Position numbers and translations under genes: made by a program | In this document: positions 13,701-34,447 of the stretch, one piece after another | How positions within the stretch are numbered: position 1 is the stretch's first letter | Layout of the letters: the number at the start of each line of letters is the position of its first letter | The notes under the pieces: generated by a model | What the model was told of the DNA's origin: nothing | The model's database searches: none | The model's input: only the letters and a program-made list of their open reading frames with translations | Assembly: GCA_963693285.1 (NCBI GenBank) | Contig: OY848919.1 | Coordinates: 558,001 to 622,000 of the forward strand | Length of the DNA: 64,000 bases | DNA from: Xestospongia muta | Taxonomy: Eukaryota; Porifera; Demospongiae; Haplosclerida; Petrosiidae | Direction of reading: 5' to 3'

Positions 13701-16493
13701 TCACCAACTAAAGTATTGTAACTATCAGGTAATTCAGAGATAAAGTTATGAGCATTAGCAGCTATGGCAGCAGCTTCAATGTCTGCCATTGTGGCATTTT
13801 CTCTTCCATAACGTATATTTTCAGCAATAGTGGTATCAAATAGAACAGGTTCTTGAGATACAACTCCAATATTGGAACGAAGCCACTTCAGATTAAGAGT
13901 ATTTATATTGTGTCCATCTACAGTAATCTATAAAATATATCAAAGGGTAGAGTGATGATATTGAACTTACTAGTCCTGCTAATGGATTATAGAATCTCTG
14001 TAACAACTGGACAACAGTACTTTTACCACACCCACTAGGACCAACTAGAGCTACTGTCTGTCCTGTTCTAATTGTCAGATTTAATCCATTTAAAACTTGT
14101 ACATTTGGTCGAGCAGGATAACTAAACATGACATCTTTAAATTTAATATTTCCTTCAAGTGTTTCCAGTTTTTCTCCATCATTTGAAGAAGCATCAATTT
14201 CAGATTGCTATATACAATAATATAATTATTAATAATATATCATAATATAGTTACTTTATCAATAACAGTAAAAACAGTTGTAGCTGACCCAAGAGCTAAG
14301 GCAAATGTCTGTAACTCAGGTAGAGCATTTCCCAAGGCAATACTACCAGTAATCACAGCAAACAAAACCTGTGTGTATTATTTCCTAATTATGGCAAATT
14401 TTTGAATATTACTTACAGTCACTACTTCACCAGGTCTCACTTCACAGTTTCCTATGAGTACTGCACCATACCTATAAGTAAAGAGGAAGATTAATATGTA
14501 TTATGTATAACATTGGTATATTTACCAAAACCCAAGAGCAAAAACAGAAATAAAGATAAAACAGAATATTCCAGTGATACATGAAATGAAAAATGCCTTT
14601 TTAAGACCTTCTCTCTTAGCTTTTTTGAGTTTTGTAATGTACCTAATAAAGAGAGAAAGAATAAATAAACAAACAGACAGACAAAGAAAAAACAAACAAA
14701 TAAATTAACAAACAAACATACAACTATAATATTAGAAATATATGACACATATCTATGAAAGATAACTTCAATAACAATAATAATAAATATAATACAAAGA
14801 GACAACAGAACAATATAACAGTATGGTAAACTAATTTAATATTATAACAATTTGAATATCTTTATTTTAACTGCAGTTATTTAAAATGATTTAAGGGTTA
14901 AATTTATTACAAGTTATTATTCATACTTTACCTGTCTGTCTCTTTATGTTCTCCTCCAAAAGCTACAACAGTTCTAATGGAAGACAAAACTTCTTCTGCT
15001 ACAGCACCAGCTGATGCATATGTGTTCTGTTCCCTCACTGTAAATGTGGCTATAATCTAAATATAAGTAACATCAAAATAATAGCTCTGATATATACTAT
15101 ATAGCAATAAATTACTCAATACTCCAATTATAATTATGGTAATGGTTAATATATCCTAAGTTTGTACATGTAGCTGTTATACCTTAGCAGTTACAGCTGC
15201 CAAAAATGACAACAGTGGTAACATAGTACCAACAACAAGTGCTAGTTTCCAATTACGAATAAAAGCAATAACAAAGCCACTTAAAAAAGTGGAGAAATGC
15301 TTTATAAATATAGCTAATTTGTCTCCTATACCAGCTTGGATCTTCTCTATATCACTAAAGAACAAAGACTTTATTAATAAATTACTTGAAAATAGTAATA
15401 CATTTAAGAATGTTCTAAATAATCCAACTGCATTGGTCATGTTAACATCTTCAAATTCTATACAATAAACTTCATATTGATATAGGCTGTAAGTATTATA
15501 ATAATTAATACAGTTTAATAGTTTGTAAGAATATTTTTTGATAAATAAACTAATTTTAAATCAATTATTACTTTTAATGTAACAATAAAACTAATCAGTA
15601 ATTTATAACTAAATTAATAACTTACTCAGCTAGACATGTGTTTAATTCTGATGATGAATTAACATCAAACCACCCAATATTTTGATACATTATAGAACGA
15701 AAGAAAGCAAGCCTCATTTGACGAGTTTGGCGGTAAGCACTGAAATTCCAAAACATGTTAGCAATAAAAATACTTAGAAATAGACCAGTTCCAAGTCCAA
15801 TATAATAATATGAATACAGAGCTATTGTTTGTTGTAGTTCTTTTCCACTGTCTTGGGAGAGCAAATATCTTTGTATGTTTGAAGAAGAGTCATCTGTACT
15901 GATATTACAAAAATAAGTTTGATTAACAAGTACAGGTGATGTATTATTGGATCTTAATAGTTGCTGTACAATATCATATGAGATAAAATTGTCAGTGATG
16001 TCACCTAGCAACAGTAACTGATAGGATGCAATGGTACCAGCTGCTATAGCCATCAAACTACCAACTGTGATCATGAAAATATCAAAAGGTTTTGCAAAAC
16101 GAAACTAAATAGAAAAATATTTAGTGATAGTTATCTGTCTTCTTTAGATAACTCACCAAATACCAAACTGGTACAACTTTTTTAGCTCCAGTATGACTAG
16201 TATCATTGTTGCTGTAGCATTAATAAAGAGAACATTATGTATATAGCTATATCATTGCTAAACATTAACTTGATCTAATAAAAATATGCTGACCCTTTTT
16301 TCCTTTTACTTTGGGAAGTCTCCTCTATCAGATCTTGCTCATCTACTTCATTTGAAGCTGTTTCATAAGAAGAACTTGTCTTTAAAATACCAACTGGTAC
16401 AGCAACTGGTTTCTCTATCACTTCATCAATGGATGGTTGTTGATCTGTTTTCTCCACTCCAACCTCAACATCATTAGACGCTACTAACGCCAT
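10714..16493 (-). CDS. ABCB1/MDR-type full ABC transporter, copy B
   Basis: Complete gene, start ATG 16491-16493 ([15 protein letters not shown]), stop 10714-10716. Same exon plan as copy C: TM1-2 exon 15622-16090 (loop sequons NNTS, NQTY, NIST), TM3-6 exons 15360-14210, NBD1 14200-13360, one long linker exon (about 13292-12830), TM8-12 exons 12760-11700, NBD2 about 11520-10714. Walker A, LSGGQ, Walker B/Glu and H-loop are intact in both NBDs. The linker carries basic-Ser stretches ([12 protein letters not shown]) of the kind phosphorylated in P-glycoprotein linkers; regulation by kinases is inference. The intron at about 11760-11870 lacks the insertion block shared by copies A and C at 18110-18200 and 5880-5990. 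Confidence 0.93.
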
Positions 16494-16770
16494 GTTTTCT
16501 TTAACTGTTATTATAAAACAATGTTCTATAGGATTTTCTAGGTGTCAGGGGCTCTTTTATTAAATAGTTGCATTAATTTGTTGATTACATCATTACATTC
16601 CAGACATTGGTTTCCTGTCAAACACATCAAAGTATTCATTATCAAAATGTAGCACTATTTTTGTCTTGAAACCTAACAAAAACCCTAAATGTGTTTTTGG
16701 ACCAAAACATGTTTCTAGTTTACTCAATTTTTACAATTTATAAGAAAAATGATAACAAGTAACAAGTAAT

Positions 16771-16850
16771 AATAACTAGTAATAACTAGTAATAACTAGT
16801 AATAACTAGCAATAACTAGTAATAACTAGCAATAACTAGTAATAACTGTA
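16771..16850. repeat. AATAACTAGT decamer array after ABC copy A
   Basis: About eight units of AATAACTAGT/AATAACTAGC lie immediately downstream of the stop codon of ABC copy A. This is the longest of the three arrays in the cluster. The remainder of 16494-16770 is AT-rich intergenic sequence shared with the gap after copy C. Confidence 0.85.
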
Positions 16851-16851
16851 T

Positions 16852-19800
16852 TTAGTCTTCTTTTTTCTGGACTGTATTAAGATGATAATAAGCACCTTGT
16901 AATTTCATTAATTCTGAATGAGTGCCTTGTTCTATAACACTACCATTATGAATAACAGCAATGGTGTTGGAATTATAAATTGTAGACAGTCGATGAGCAA
17001 TGACAATACTTGTCCTTCCCTCTCTAGCTTTGTCTAAAGCGTCTTGAACTATTTTCTCACTCTCTGTGTCAAGAGCTGAAGTAGCTTCATCTAGTAACAA
17101 GATCTTGGGGTCTCGTACTAAAGCTCGAGCTATAGCAATACGTTGTTTTTGACCTCCACTTAGCTGTGTACCTTTAGATCCAACATTGGTAGCATAACCC
17201 TAACAATCAAGAATGAAACTAGTGAGTTTAACACATAAAGTACTCCTTACCTGAGGTAAAGTTTCAATAAAATTGTGAATATTAGCAGCTATGGCTGCTT
17301 CAATAACCTCTTCATCAGACACTTCTCTAAAATTAGCACCATACCGTATATTATCAGCAATAGAAGTATCAAATAACACAGGTTCTTGTGATACAATACC
17401 AATCTGACTTCGTAACCAACGAATATTGAGATCTCGAAGATCATGGCTTTCTAGTGAGAGGTTACCACTCATTGGATCATAGAATCTTTCAATAAGAGAA
17501 ACTACAGTACTCTTCCCACACCCACTGGGTCCAACAAGAGCCAACGTTTCACCAGGTTTAACATTGATACTGAGACCTTGTAAAACTGGTACATCAGGTC
17601 GAGCTGGATAATTGAAATGGACATTCTTTACTTCCACAAATCCATTTGTCTTATCCTGTAAGTGTACAAGAGTCAAGTTGACAACCAAATATTGTATTTT
17701 AATATACTAACAAGTTTCTCCCCATCTTGACTGTAATTATCAATCTTAGGACAACGATTAACTAATGTGAAGATACGACTAGCTGATAATTTGGCCTTTT
17801 GTGCATCAGGAGCAAATGAGGTAGCACGTCCGAGAGAGAAGGCAGTGAACACAACAGCTGCAAAGACTCTATTAAAGAGATTTCAATCAAATACTATGCA
17901 ACTGGAATACTTACCTGAAGACACTCTCATAAGATATATGATACACTTTTGAAGGATCTGATATAACTAGAAAGGCACCAAAACTAAAGCCAGCTGAATA
18001 GATATAAAAGATAGACGCTTGAGCTACAGCATAAATAAATGCTTGAATAAATACACCCTTCATGTTAGATCTGTATAGCAGGAAAAAACCATGTTGGAAT
18101 TAAAAGAATAAGACTGAAACCCATTCTTATGTGCATAAGACTGAGTGTAATAATAATGACATGGAATATAAGACTGAAACCCATACCATTGGTTTTCAAT
18201 AATCACATGTTAATAACTTACTTAAATGGAGGCTTCAATAGTTCACTATAATGGTTATAAAACTTATCCTCAACTCCCAGAGAAGCAACTGTACGTATAT
18301 TATCGATAGCTTCAGTGGCTGTCTTCCCACTCTCTACCATAAGTTCTTTATTTTTAATAGAACGACCACGAAGAATACGAATTTGGAGAAAGGATACAGA
18401 GGCCAAGAATGGGAAACAAACAAAAAGAACAATGGCAAGAAGCCAAGAAGCTTCAAACGCAATAACTACAGCTGTGACAAAACCAAACACTAACTGAAGA
18501 ACCGAACCCAAACGAATGCCAGTTGCCTACAGGGGTGATTAAATAATTCAATTCCTTTATAATGTGTCTTACTCCTTGTACTACAGAGGCATCAGTAGCT
18601 AAACGAGTCGTTAGAGCGCCAGTGGAATTAGAACGTCGATCAAACCAGGACATATCTTGCCTCAACATACCTTGAAACATCTGTATACGTAATCGTTCAG
18701 TAAGTCGTTCTGCAGCAAATCCAAGAGTGATGGTCTGTAGCGAAAAAAAATTATGGAGCTATGGAAAAAAGACTGGTCACTTACAGCAGCAAATTGTACG
18801 AAAGCAGCACCAACTGCTAACAGGACAAAGTAGATAGCGTACTCTGAAGCACCACTCAACAGTTGATCTTTATCAGTGGCACTGTATATCTAGAAAGAGA
18901 GATGGATTTATTAAACATGTACTAATGTATAGCAGGAAAATATGGCAAAGGTTTAAATTAGGCATACTTCACCACAGGTTCACCAAATTATTCCACAACA
19001 CTTACAATTTGGCATTATAAATGCATTTACTTGAAAACACTTACACAATCACTAATTTTAACCTGTCAGATGTCAACTTTGAAACTTAATTTCATCAGAT
19101 TATCTAGGTATTATACTGTACAAAAATTAAATAAAAGTTGTATTACTTTAGACCAAAGATTACAATTTTAAAAAGATGTAGACTTACTCCTAAAACATCA
19201 CTGAACAATATGGCCATCAAAGGAAACATAGCTCCTTGGATACCAGCAAAAATAACACCTGGTACAACTAGATACCAATCGGGTCTATTCAATTTTAACA
19301 GCTCCGTAAACTTGACTTCTACTAAAGGATCTTCATCACTATCTGTCTCTACTTTCTCAGCTGATTTCCTCCTTTTTAGCCAACTTCCTTTCTTCTTGCT
19401 ACCGAGGTTCACTTCATCTTCATTTACGTCAAACCGTACAGCCTTATCTGACTGCTTTTGAGAGATGATTGGCCTAACAATGAGGTTTCTTTTACCACCT
19501 TTGATAACAATATCCGTTACCTAGTATAATGTAAGAGAGAAGGATTATTATAAATTGAAAGCTGGATTTGATACATAAACAATTAATAAAAGTGACATAG
19601 AAAGTTATAACTAAAACCTTAGTGGTTTAAAATCAACTTGTGAAGAAATCCATCACTCATTGATTTAACAATAATTCAATATACAAGTAAACAAGTTATT
19701 AATATAATTATGTAACAATAAAAGTAAACAATTAATAAATGTATTAATACTGGTAACAAAGTGTGATCTTGAATACGACCAATTATAAATAAAATTTTGT

Positions 19801-22800
19801 GTAATACAAGTAAACATCATCTTGAATACAACAATATACAAGTAAACATCATCTTGAATACAACAATACAAGTAAATATGATTTTGAATACAACAATATA
19901 CTAGTAAACATGATTTTGAATACAACAATATACTAGTAAACATGATTTTAAATACAACATAATACAAGTAAATATGATTTTGAATACAACAATACAAGTA
20001 AATATGATCTTGAATACAACAATATACAAGTAAACATGAACAGTCAATACACAAGTATAATACCAGATGTAATGATGCAATGAGGATTAAGGTAACTCTG
20101 TTTAGGTTTAGTTAGACCTTTGACAGAGTTGACTCAATGTTTTATACCTCAAACTAGGAAACTAGTAGAGAAAAATGGCTAGCACCAATTACTAGTCCTT
20201 ATATTTGTACTTTGTATTCCAGAGTAACTACTAATCATGGCAAAAAAACTACAAAAACATTTAATATGACTCATGAAAAATATTCAAGTTATGAGACTAT
20301 ATTCATGTTTTGTTGATGGATGCATATTTAATTTCCACAAACCAAAGGTCACCTCATTACAAACAGTACAAAGGTCATCACACCATTCAACTACACATGT
20401 GTTAAGAATTAATAAATTTTACCTCTTCTTGTGTGGTGTCTTTCTTTGTGTGTATATGATCACGAGAGAGACTATCAAAATTCCTAGTAGGTAAAGGAGA
20501 AGGATGTGCAGCTGCAGGGATGTCTTCTAAACTGAAATGAGACAGATGATCAGTGAGAGCACTGAAAACGTTTTCACTGTAAGCTGATTGATTGGACATT
20601 TGACGTAGAAATTGAGGATCTCCATCTTGAGAACTAGTACTATGACTGCTTCGTTGACGCTTAAAGGAATGTTTACTTTCTGATTGTCGATAAGCTGCTT
20701 TGAATTCAGACAAAGAATCTATTAGAACAGTTGAGCAAATGATTAGAGATAAAATATCTACTAACCTGTTCTTTTCTCTTCTTCTTCTTCAATAGTTTGT
20801 GCAGTTACAAGTTCATAGTAAAGTCCTTGGTTTTTCATTAGCTCTTCATGAGTACCCATCTCAACAACAAGACCATTTTCTATACTAGCTATCACATCAG
20901 CTGTTTGTATAGTAGACAGTCGATGAGCAATAACAATGGTGGTCCTTCCCTCTCTAGCTTTGTCTAAAGCTTCTTGAACTATTTTCTCACTCTCTGTGTC
21001 AAGAGCTGAGGTAGCTTCATCTAGTAACAAGATCTTGGGGTCTCGTACTAAAGCTCGAGCTATAGCAATACGTTGTTTTTGACCTCCACTTAGCTGTGTT
21101 CCTTTCTCACCAACTAAAGTATTGTAACCATCAGGTAATTCAGAGATAAAGTTATGAGCATTAGCAGCTATGGCAGCAGCTTCAATGTCTGCCATTGTGG
21201 CATCTTCTCTTCCATAACGTATATTTTCAGCAATAGTGGTATCAAATAGAACAGGTTCTTGAGATACAACTCCAATATTGGCACGAAGCCACTTCAGATT
21301 AAGAGTATTTATATTGTGTCCATCTACAGTAATCTATAAAATATATGAAAGGGTAGAGTGATGATATTGAACTTACCAGTCCTGCTAATGGATTATAGAA
21401 TCTCTGTAACAACTGGACAACAGTACTTTTACCACACCCACTAGGACCAACTAGAGCTACTGTCTGTCCTGTTCTAATTGTCAGATTTAATCCATTTAAA
21501 ACTTGTACATTTGGTCGAGCAGGATAATTAAAAATGATATCCTTAAATTCAATATTTCCTTCAAGTGTTTCCAGTTTCTCTCCATCATTTGAAGAAGCAT
21601 CAATTTCAGATTGCTATATACAATAATATAATTATTAATAATATATCATAATATAGTTACTTTATCAATAACAGTAAAAACAGCTGTAGCTGACCCAAGA
21701 GCTGAGGCAAATGTCTGCAACTCAGGTAGAGCATTTCCCAAAGAAAAACTGCCGATAATCACTGAAAAAAACACCTATACAGTAATAATATTATCTCTAA
21801 TTAAAAGAAAATTTCTAATATTACTTACAGTCACTACTTCACCAGGTCTCAGGTCACAGTTTCCTATGAGCACTGCACCATACCTATAAGTAAAGAGGAA
21901 GAAATAAGTACAGGGTCTGAATATGATATAAAATATTACCAGAACCCTAAAGCATAAGTAGCAAATATAACAAAATAGAGACCTCCTGTAACACATGAAG
22001 TAAGAAAAGATTTTTTTAGACCTTCTCTCTTAGCTTTCTTGAGGTTTGTAGTATATCTGAAGATATAAAGTCATTTAAAAAGTATAATTCAAGATTGTCA
22101 CTAAATTATTTTAATTGTCCTGGATTACTTTAAGTAATGGGTCACTTTCAAATTGATAAATACAACAATAGTCATATATCTATATGTACATTTATACATA
22201 TGTACATGACCCAAAACCATCTTACAACCACATGACACATATTTAAGCCAACATCAAGCAATGTATATAACTCTTCTAGAAAGTGTTATACCAGTTCATT
22301 TACCTGTCTGTCTCTTTATGTTCTCCTCCAAAAGCTACAACAGTTCTAATGGAAGACAAAACTTCTTCTGCTACAGCACCAGCTGATGCATATGCATTCT
22401 GTTCCCTCACTGTAAATGTGGCTACAATCTAAATATAATATAAAATTACTTTACACAAGCAGCCATTATCAATCATACCTTAGCAATTGTAGCCGCAAAA
22501 AATGACAACAGTGGTAACATAGTACCAACAACAAGAGCTAGTTTCCAATTACGAATAAAAGCAATAACAAACCCAGTTATAAAAGTGGAGAAATACTGAA
22601 TAAAGACAGCAGCTTTGTCTCCTATACCAGACTGGATCTTTTCTATATCACTGAAGAGATTAATATGAAAACACCCAATACATACTAGTATATTAAGATA
22701 AGATAGCAGCTGCTTATAACATGGCAATCACCTTATCTTGTTACCAGATAATAAATATTAATTTTGCAAGTGGTCATAATTACTATAACTAAAATATTAC

Positions 22801-24120
22801 AGCACAGGAATGACCTTAGACCTTTTATGAGGACACGCTAGTATACTGGGATATACTAGTACATTGGGATATGCTAGTATACTGGGATATACTAGTATAC
22901 TGGGATATACTAGTATACTGCGATATACTAGTATACTGGGATATACTATAGCACACTGTTAAATCCTTGATATAATGAATGTAATCTATATTAGCAATAT
23001 GTGGTTCATGGTTGTAAACAATGTCCTGGTACATGTAGAGCAACAACAATATAATTGATGGATAATAAAAATTTTCTAGTAAGATGTATTATGTTAGTAG
23101 AATCGAGAAAGTTGTAGACACTTCCATAACACAAAATTGTATGTTATTTTTCAGATTATAAATTTATGTTAGCAAGGCAAACATTATATGGTCAGTTGGT
23201 CTAATAAAAACTAACTACATACATTACAAAAGGTCTTTTGTATAATAACTTACTCAGCTAGACGTGTGTTTAATTCTGCTGATGGGTTAACATCAAACCA
23301 GCCAATATTTTGATACATTATAGAACGAAAAAAAGCAAGCCTCATTCGACGAGTTTGGCGGTAAGCACTGAAATTCCAAAACATAATAGATAAGAAAGAT
23401 GCAATCAAGAGTCCGGTTGCCATGCCAATATAATAATAAGAATACAAAGCAACTGATTTCTGAAGTTCACTTCCACTGTCTGAGGCAAGCAAATATTTCC
23501 GTATATTTGAAGAAGAATCATCTTCAGATATGTTACAAAAATAACTTTGGTTATTTTGCTGGGCAGATATCGATGGAGTCATTCCAGTACTTGAGGTTAG
23601 GTTGAAGGTATTAGCTAGATCCTGTGCCACGTCATAGGCGATAAAGTTATCAATGATATCACCAAACATTAACATGTGCCCAGGTAGACCCATACCTGAT
23701 GCAATAGCCATTAATGTACCGACAAGGATCATTACAATATCGAGAGATCTTGCAAAACGAAACTAAAAAAAGGAATTGTTACAGTAAAGTAATGATGTTG
23801 TTTCTTTGAAGCTTACCAAGTACCATACTGGAACAATTTTCGTAGATTGTGAATAGCCTTCCTCTTTTTTACTGAAATAAAATATGAAGATTGCTCAAAA
23901 AGTAAAGAGATATTGCTGACTTTTTTTTCCTCTTTCTTTTTGTAGTCTTCTCTATCTCTTCTTGCTCATATCCCTCATTTAAAGCTGCCTCATAGGAAGA
24001 ACTTGTCTTTAAAATACCAACTGGTACAACAGTTAGTTTCTCTTTCACTTCATCAATGGATGGTTGCTGATCTATCTCCTCCACTCCAACCTCAACATCA
24101 TTAGGATCTTCTAACGCCAT
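16852..24120 (-). CDS. ABCB1/MDR-type full ABC transporter, copy A (most divergent)
   Basis: Complete gene, start ATG 24118-24120 ([15 protein letters not shown]), stop 16852-16854. Exons include 24120-23921, 23871-23817, 23762-23254 (TM1-2, loop sequons NQSY and NISE), 22655-21660 (TM3-6), NBD1 21610-20766, a linker split into two exons (20718-20424 and about 19520-19180) by a ~900-bp intron, TM8-12 (18890-17710) and NBD2 (17660-16852). Both NBDs keep every catalytic motif. The linker and loop 1 differ strongly from copies B-D, but the NBD exons are almost identical to theirs, suggesting gene conversion or strong constraint. The linker has basic-Ser sites (KRQRSS, KRRKS). It probably represents the oldest branch of the tandem array (inference). 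Confidence 0.93.
19800..20050. repeat. ~30-bp minisatellite in the ABC copy A linker intron
   Basis: Seven or eight diverged copies of a unit like aatacaacaatatacaag followed by taaacatgattttg. It lies within the ~900-bp intron that splits the linker exon of copy A and is absent from copies B-D. Confidence 0.8.
22836..22950. repeat. TACTGGGATATACTAGTA tandem repeat
   Basis: Five to six copies of an 18-bp unit (tactgggatatactagta). It is intronic, between the TM2 and TM3 exons of ABC copy A. The rest of this ~600-bp intron shows nothing else. Confidence 0.8.
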
Positions 24121-24490
24121 GTTTTCTTTTAATTGCTATAGACGCACATTTTGGCTTTAAATAGAGCCTCTCAAGGAATCCCCATTTCAGATAGGTTGCT
24201 GCTGAGTGTATAGACACGTTAATTTCCTGTCTACTCAATTACGTTTTATGAATAACGAATAACCACGTGTACAATTGGACATTTATTTACATGATGCAAA
24301 AAAAACACAATTGTAAAGTTATCATAATAATTATTAAACATAAAATTATAATAATAATATTATTGATATTTTTGACAATAAAACTGTGTCATGGAGAGAG
24401 AGAGAGAGAGAGAGATGTATATTATATATATATATATGACTGCAGCAGAACAGAAAGTGAGGAATGCATTAAAAAATAAAACAAATATTA
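24121..24490. other. Intergenic: ABC copy A 5' flank and DLC-like gene 3' flank
   Basis: About 370 bp with no coding signal. It holds a (GA)n tract at about 24393-24414 and a (TA)n tract at about 24422-24438. The ABC copy A promoter should lie in its right-hand neighbour-facing end near 24121-24260; no motif is certain. Confidence 0.6.
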
Positions 24491-32983
<8,493 letters not shown>

Positions 32984-34447
32984 GTTTAAAAACTATATAA
33001 TAAATCAAAATAAAAAATTATTAAGAATTCTTTTCATAGAGTTGTCTGCTCTAGGATCAACACTACCAAATCTGGACCACATAGCATTATACATCCTTAT
33101 ATATACCCTAGTTCCCTTCCCTTGGAACTAATAATTAATATTGAGACAACATAATAGTAACCCACACAATCTGGAAGTGGTTATGGTCATGTCATGGTGT
33201 CACCCAACAGCAACCATACATGTGACCTTTAATGTCTGAGAGTATGTGTAAATATCAACTAGACTATTTACTGTTACATGAACTATGTGTCTATTCTAAA
33301 GAGTCAATATCACCTTGTATGAACTTCCCCTAGTACATAATAACTCAATAGAACGATATAGTAAGTATAGTTGTGTCACAATTTGGTGAATTATCAAGGC
33401 GTTGTTTATACTAATTACCATAAGTGTTTGTATTGTTATTAAGTAACCACAGCGAGGAGAGTTTAAAATCACAACACAACGTGCTAATATGCAAATATAT
33501 AATATGAGTGTTTTGGTCATTATAGGACTAATCAATAGTAGAATATAATCATTATTATTATAATGTAAGTTTTTTTAAATGTACTATTTACAAACAAAGC
33601 TAGTATCAATTATGGTTATTATATTTATTAACTCGCATTAATTGACACAGCTATAATGGTCAATTGAATTCTCAAGCAAACTATTGTGGTCTTTTGGTAT
33701 TTATAGCGAGTGTAAATGAAGTGAGTGCAAACAGCGTCATATCTCATGTGATCGTGAACAATGATGTAACTTTTTTGTACACTAACACAACATTACATTG
33801 GTTTATAGGTAAAACTCACTGCCTGCATTGAAATGATTACTACACTTCTAAACTTATTTAGTACTTATTTATTTTCTCCTTGTACAAGGATATTATTTTT
33901 TTAAAAGACTAAATTCATGTCTTCTCTTTAAACAAAATATCAACATAAAACCAATATTCATGACCATATTATTATGTGAGGTATGTCAATAATATATTCA
34001 TTACATGAATATACTTCAGTTGCTTTTATGTAACAACATATCAAAGAATACTCACAAACAAACTAATACACATAGCAACTCACGAGTTGATCTTTGCAGT
34101 AAGAGGAATAATATCAGAGATTTGGTGTGGCTCTTCTTCTCAAGTTGCAGGACTGATATTAACGTCTTCAGTTTGCAAAACAGTAGGGCCTGCAGATAAA
34201 AACAACCTTCCCACGTTTTAGCTTCTTTGATAACGAGCCAATTTCTCTACAAGTTGAGTTGCATTTCTGAAGGCGTCAAACCTTTTAATTAACGAGCAAT
34301 TGAGATAACAAAAAATGGCACACACAAGGCAATCAGAGCATGCGTAGACATCACGACCGTATTTACCATAATGTTTTCATATAATGCGAACATAAATAAA
34401 ATTATTACGAAATATTAAAACTTCACAAGTGAAGTGGTTAATCAGCT
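32984..34447. promoter_or_regulatory. Intergenic region between divergent DLC-like and SLAIN genes
   Basis: About 1.46 kb, AT-rich, between two divergently transcribed genes, so it should contain both promoters. I see no convincing coding region, RNA gene or transposon. Short open frames here lack family resemblance. Confidence 0.5.
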
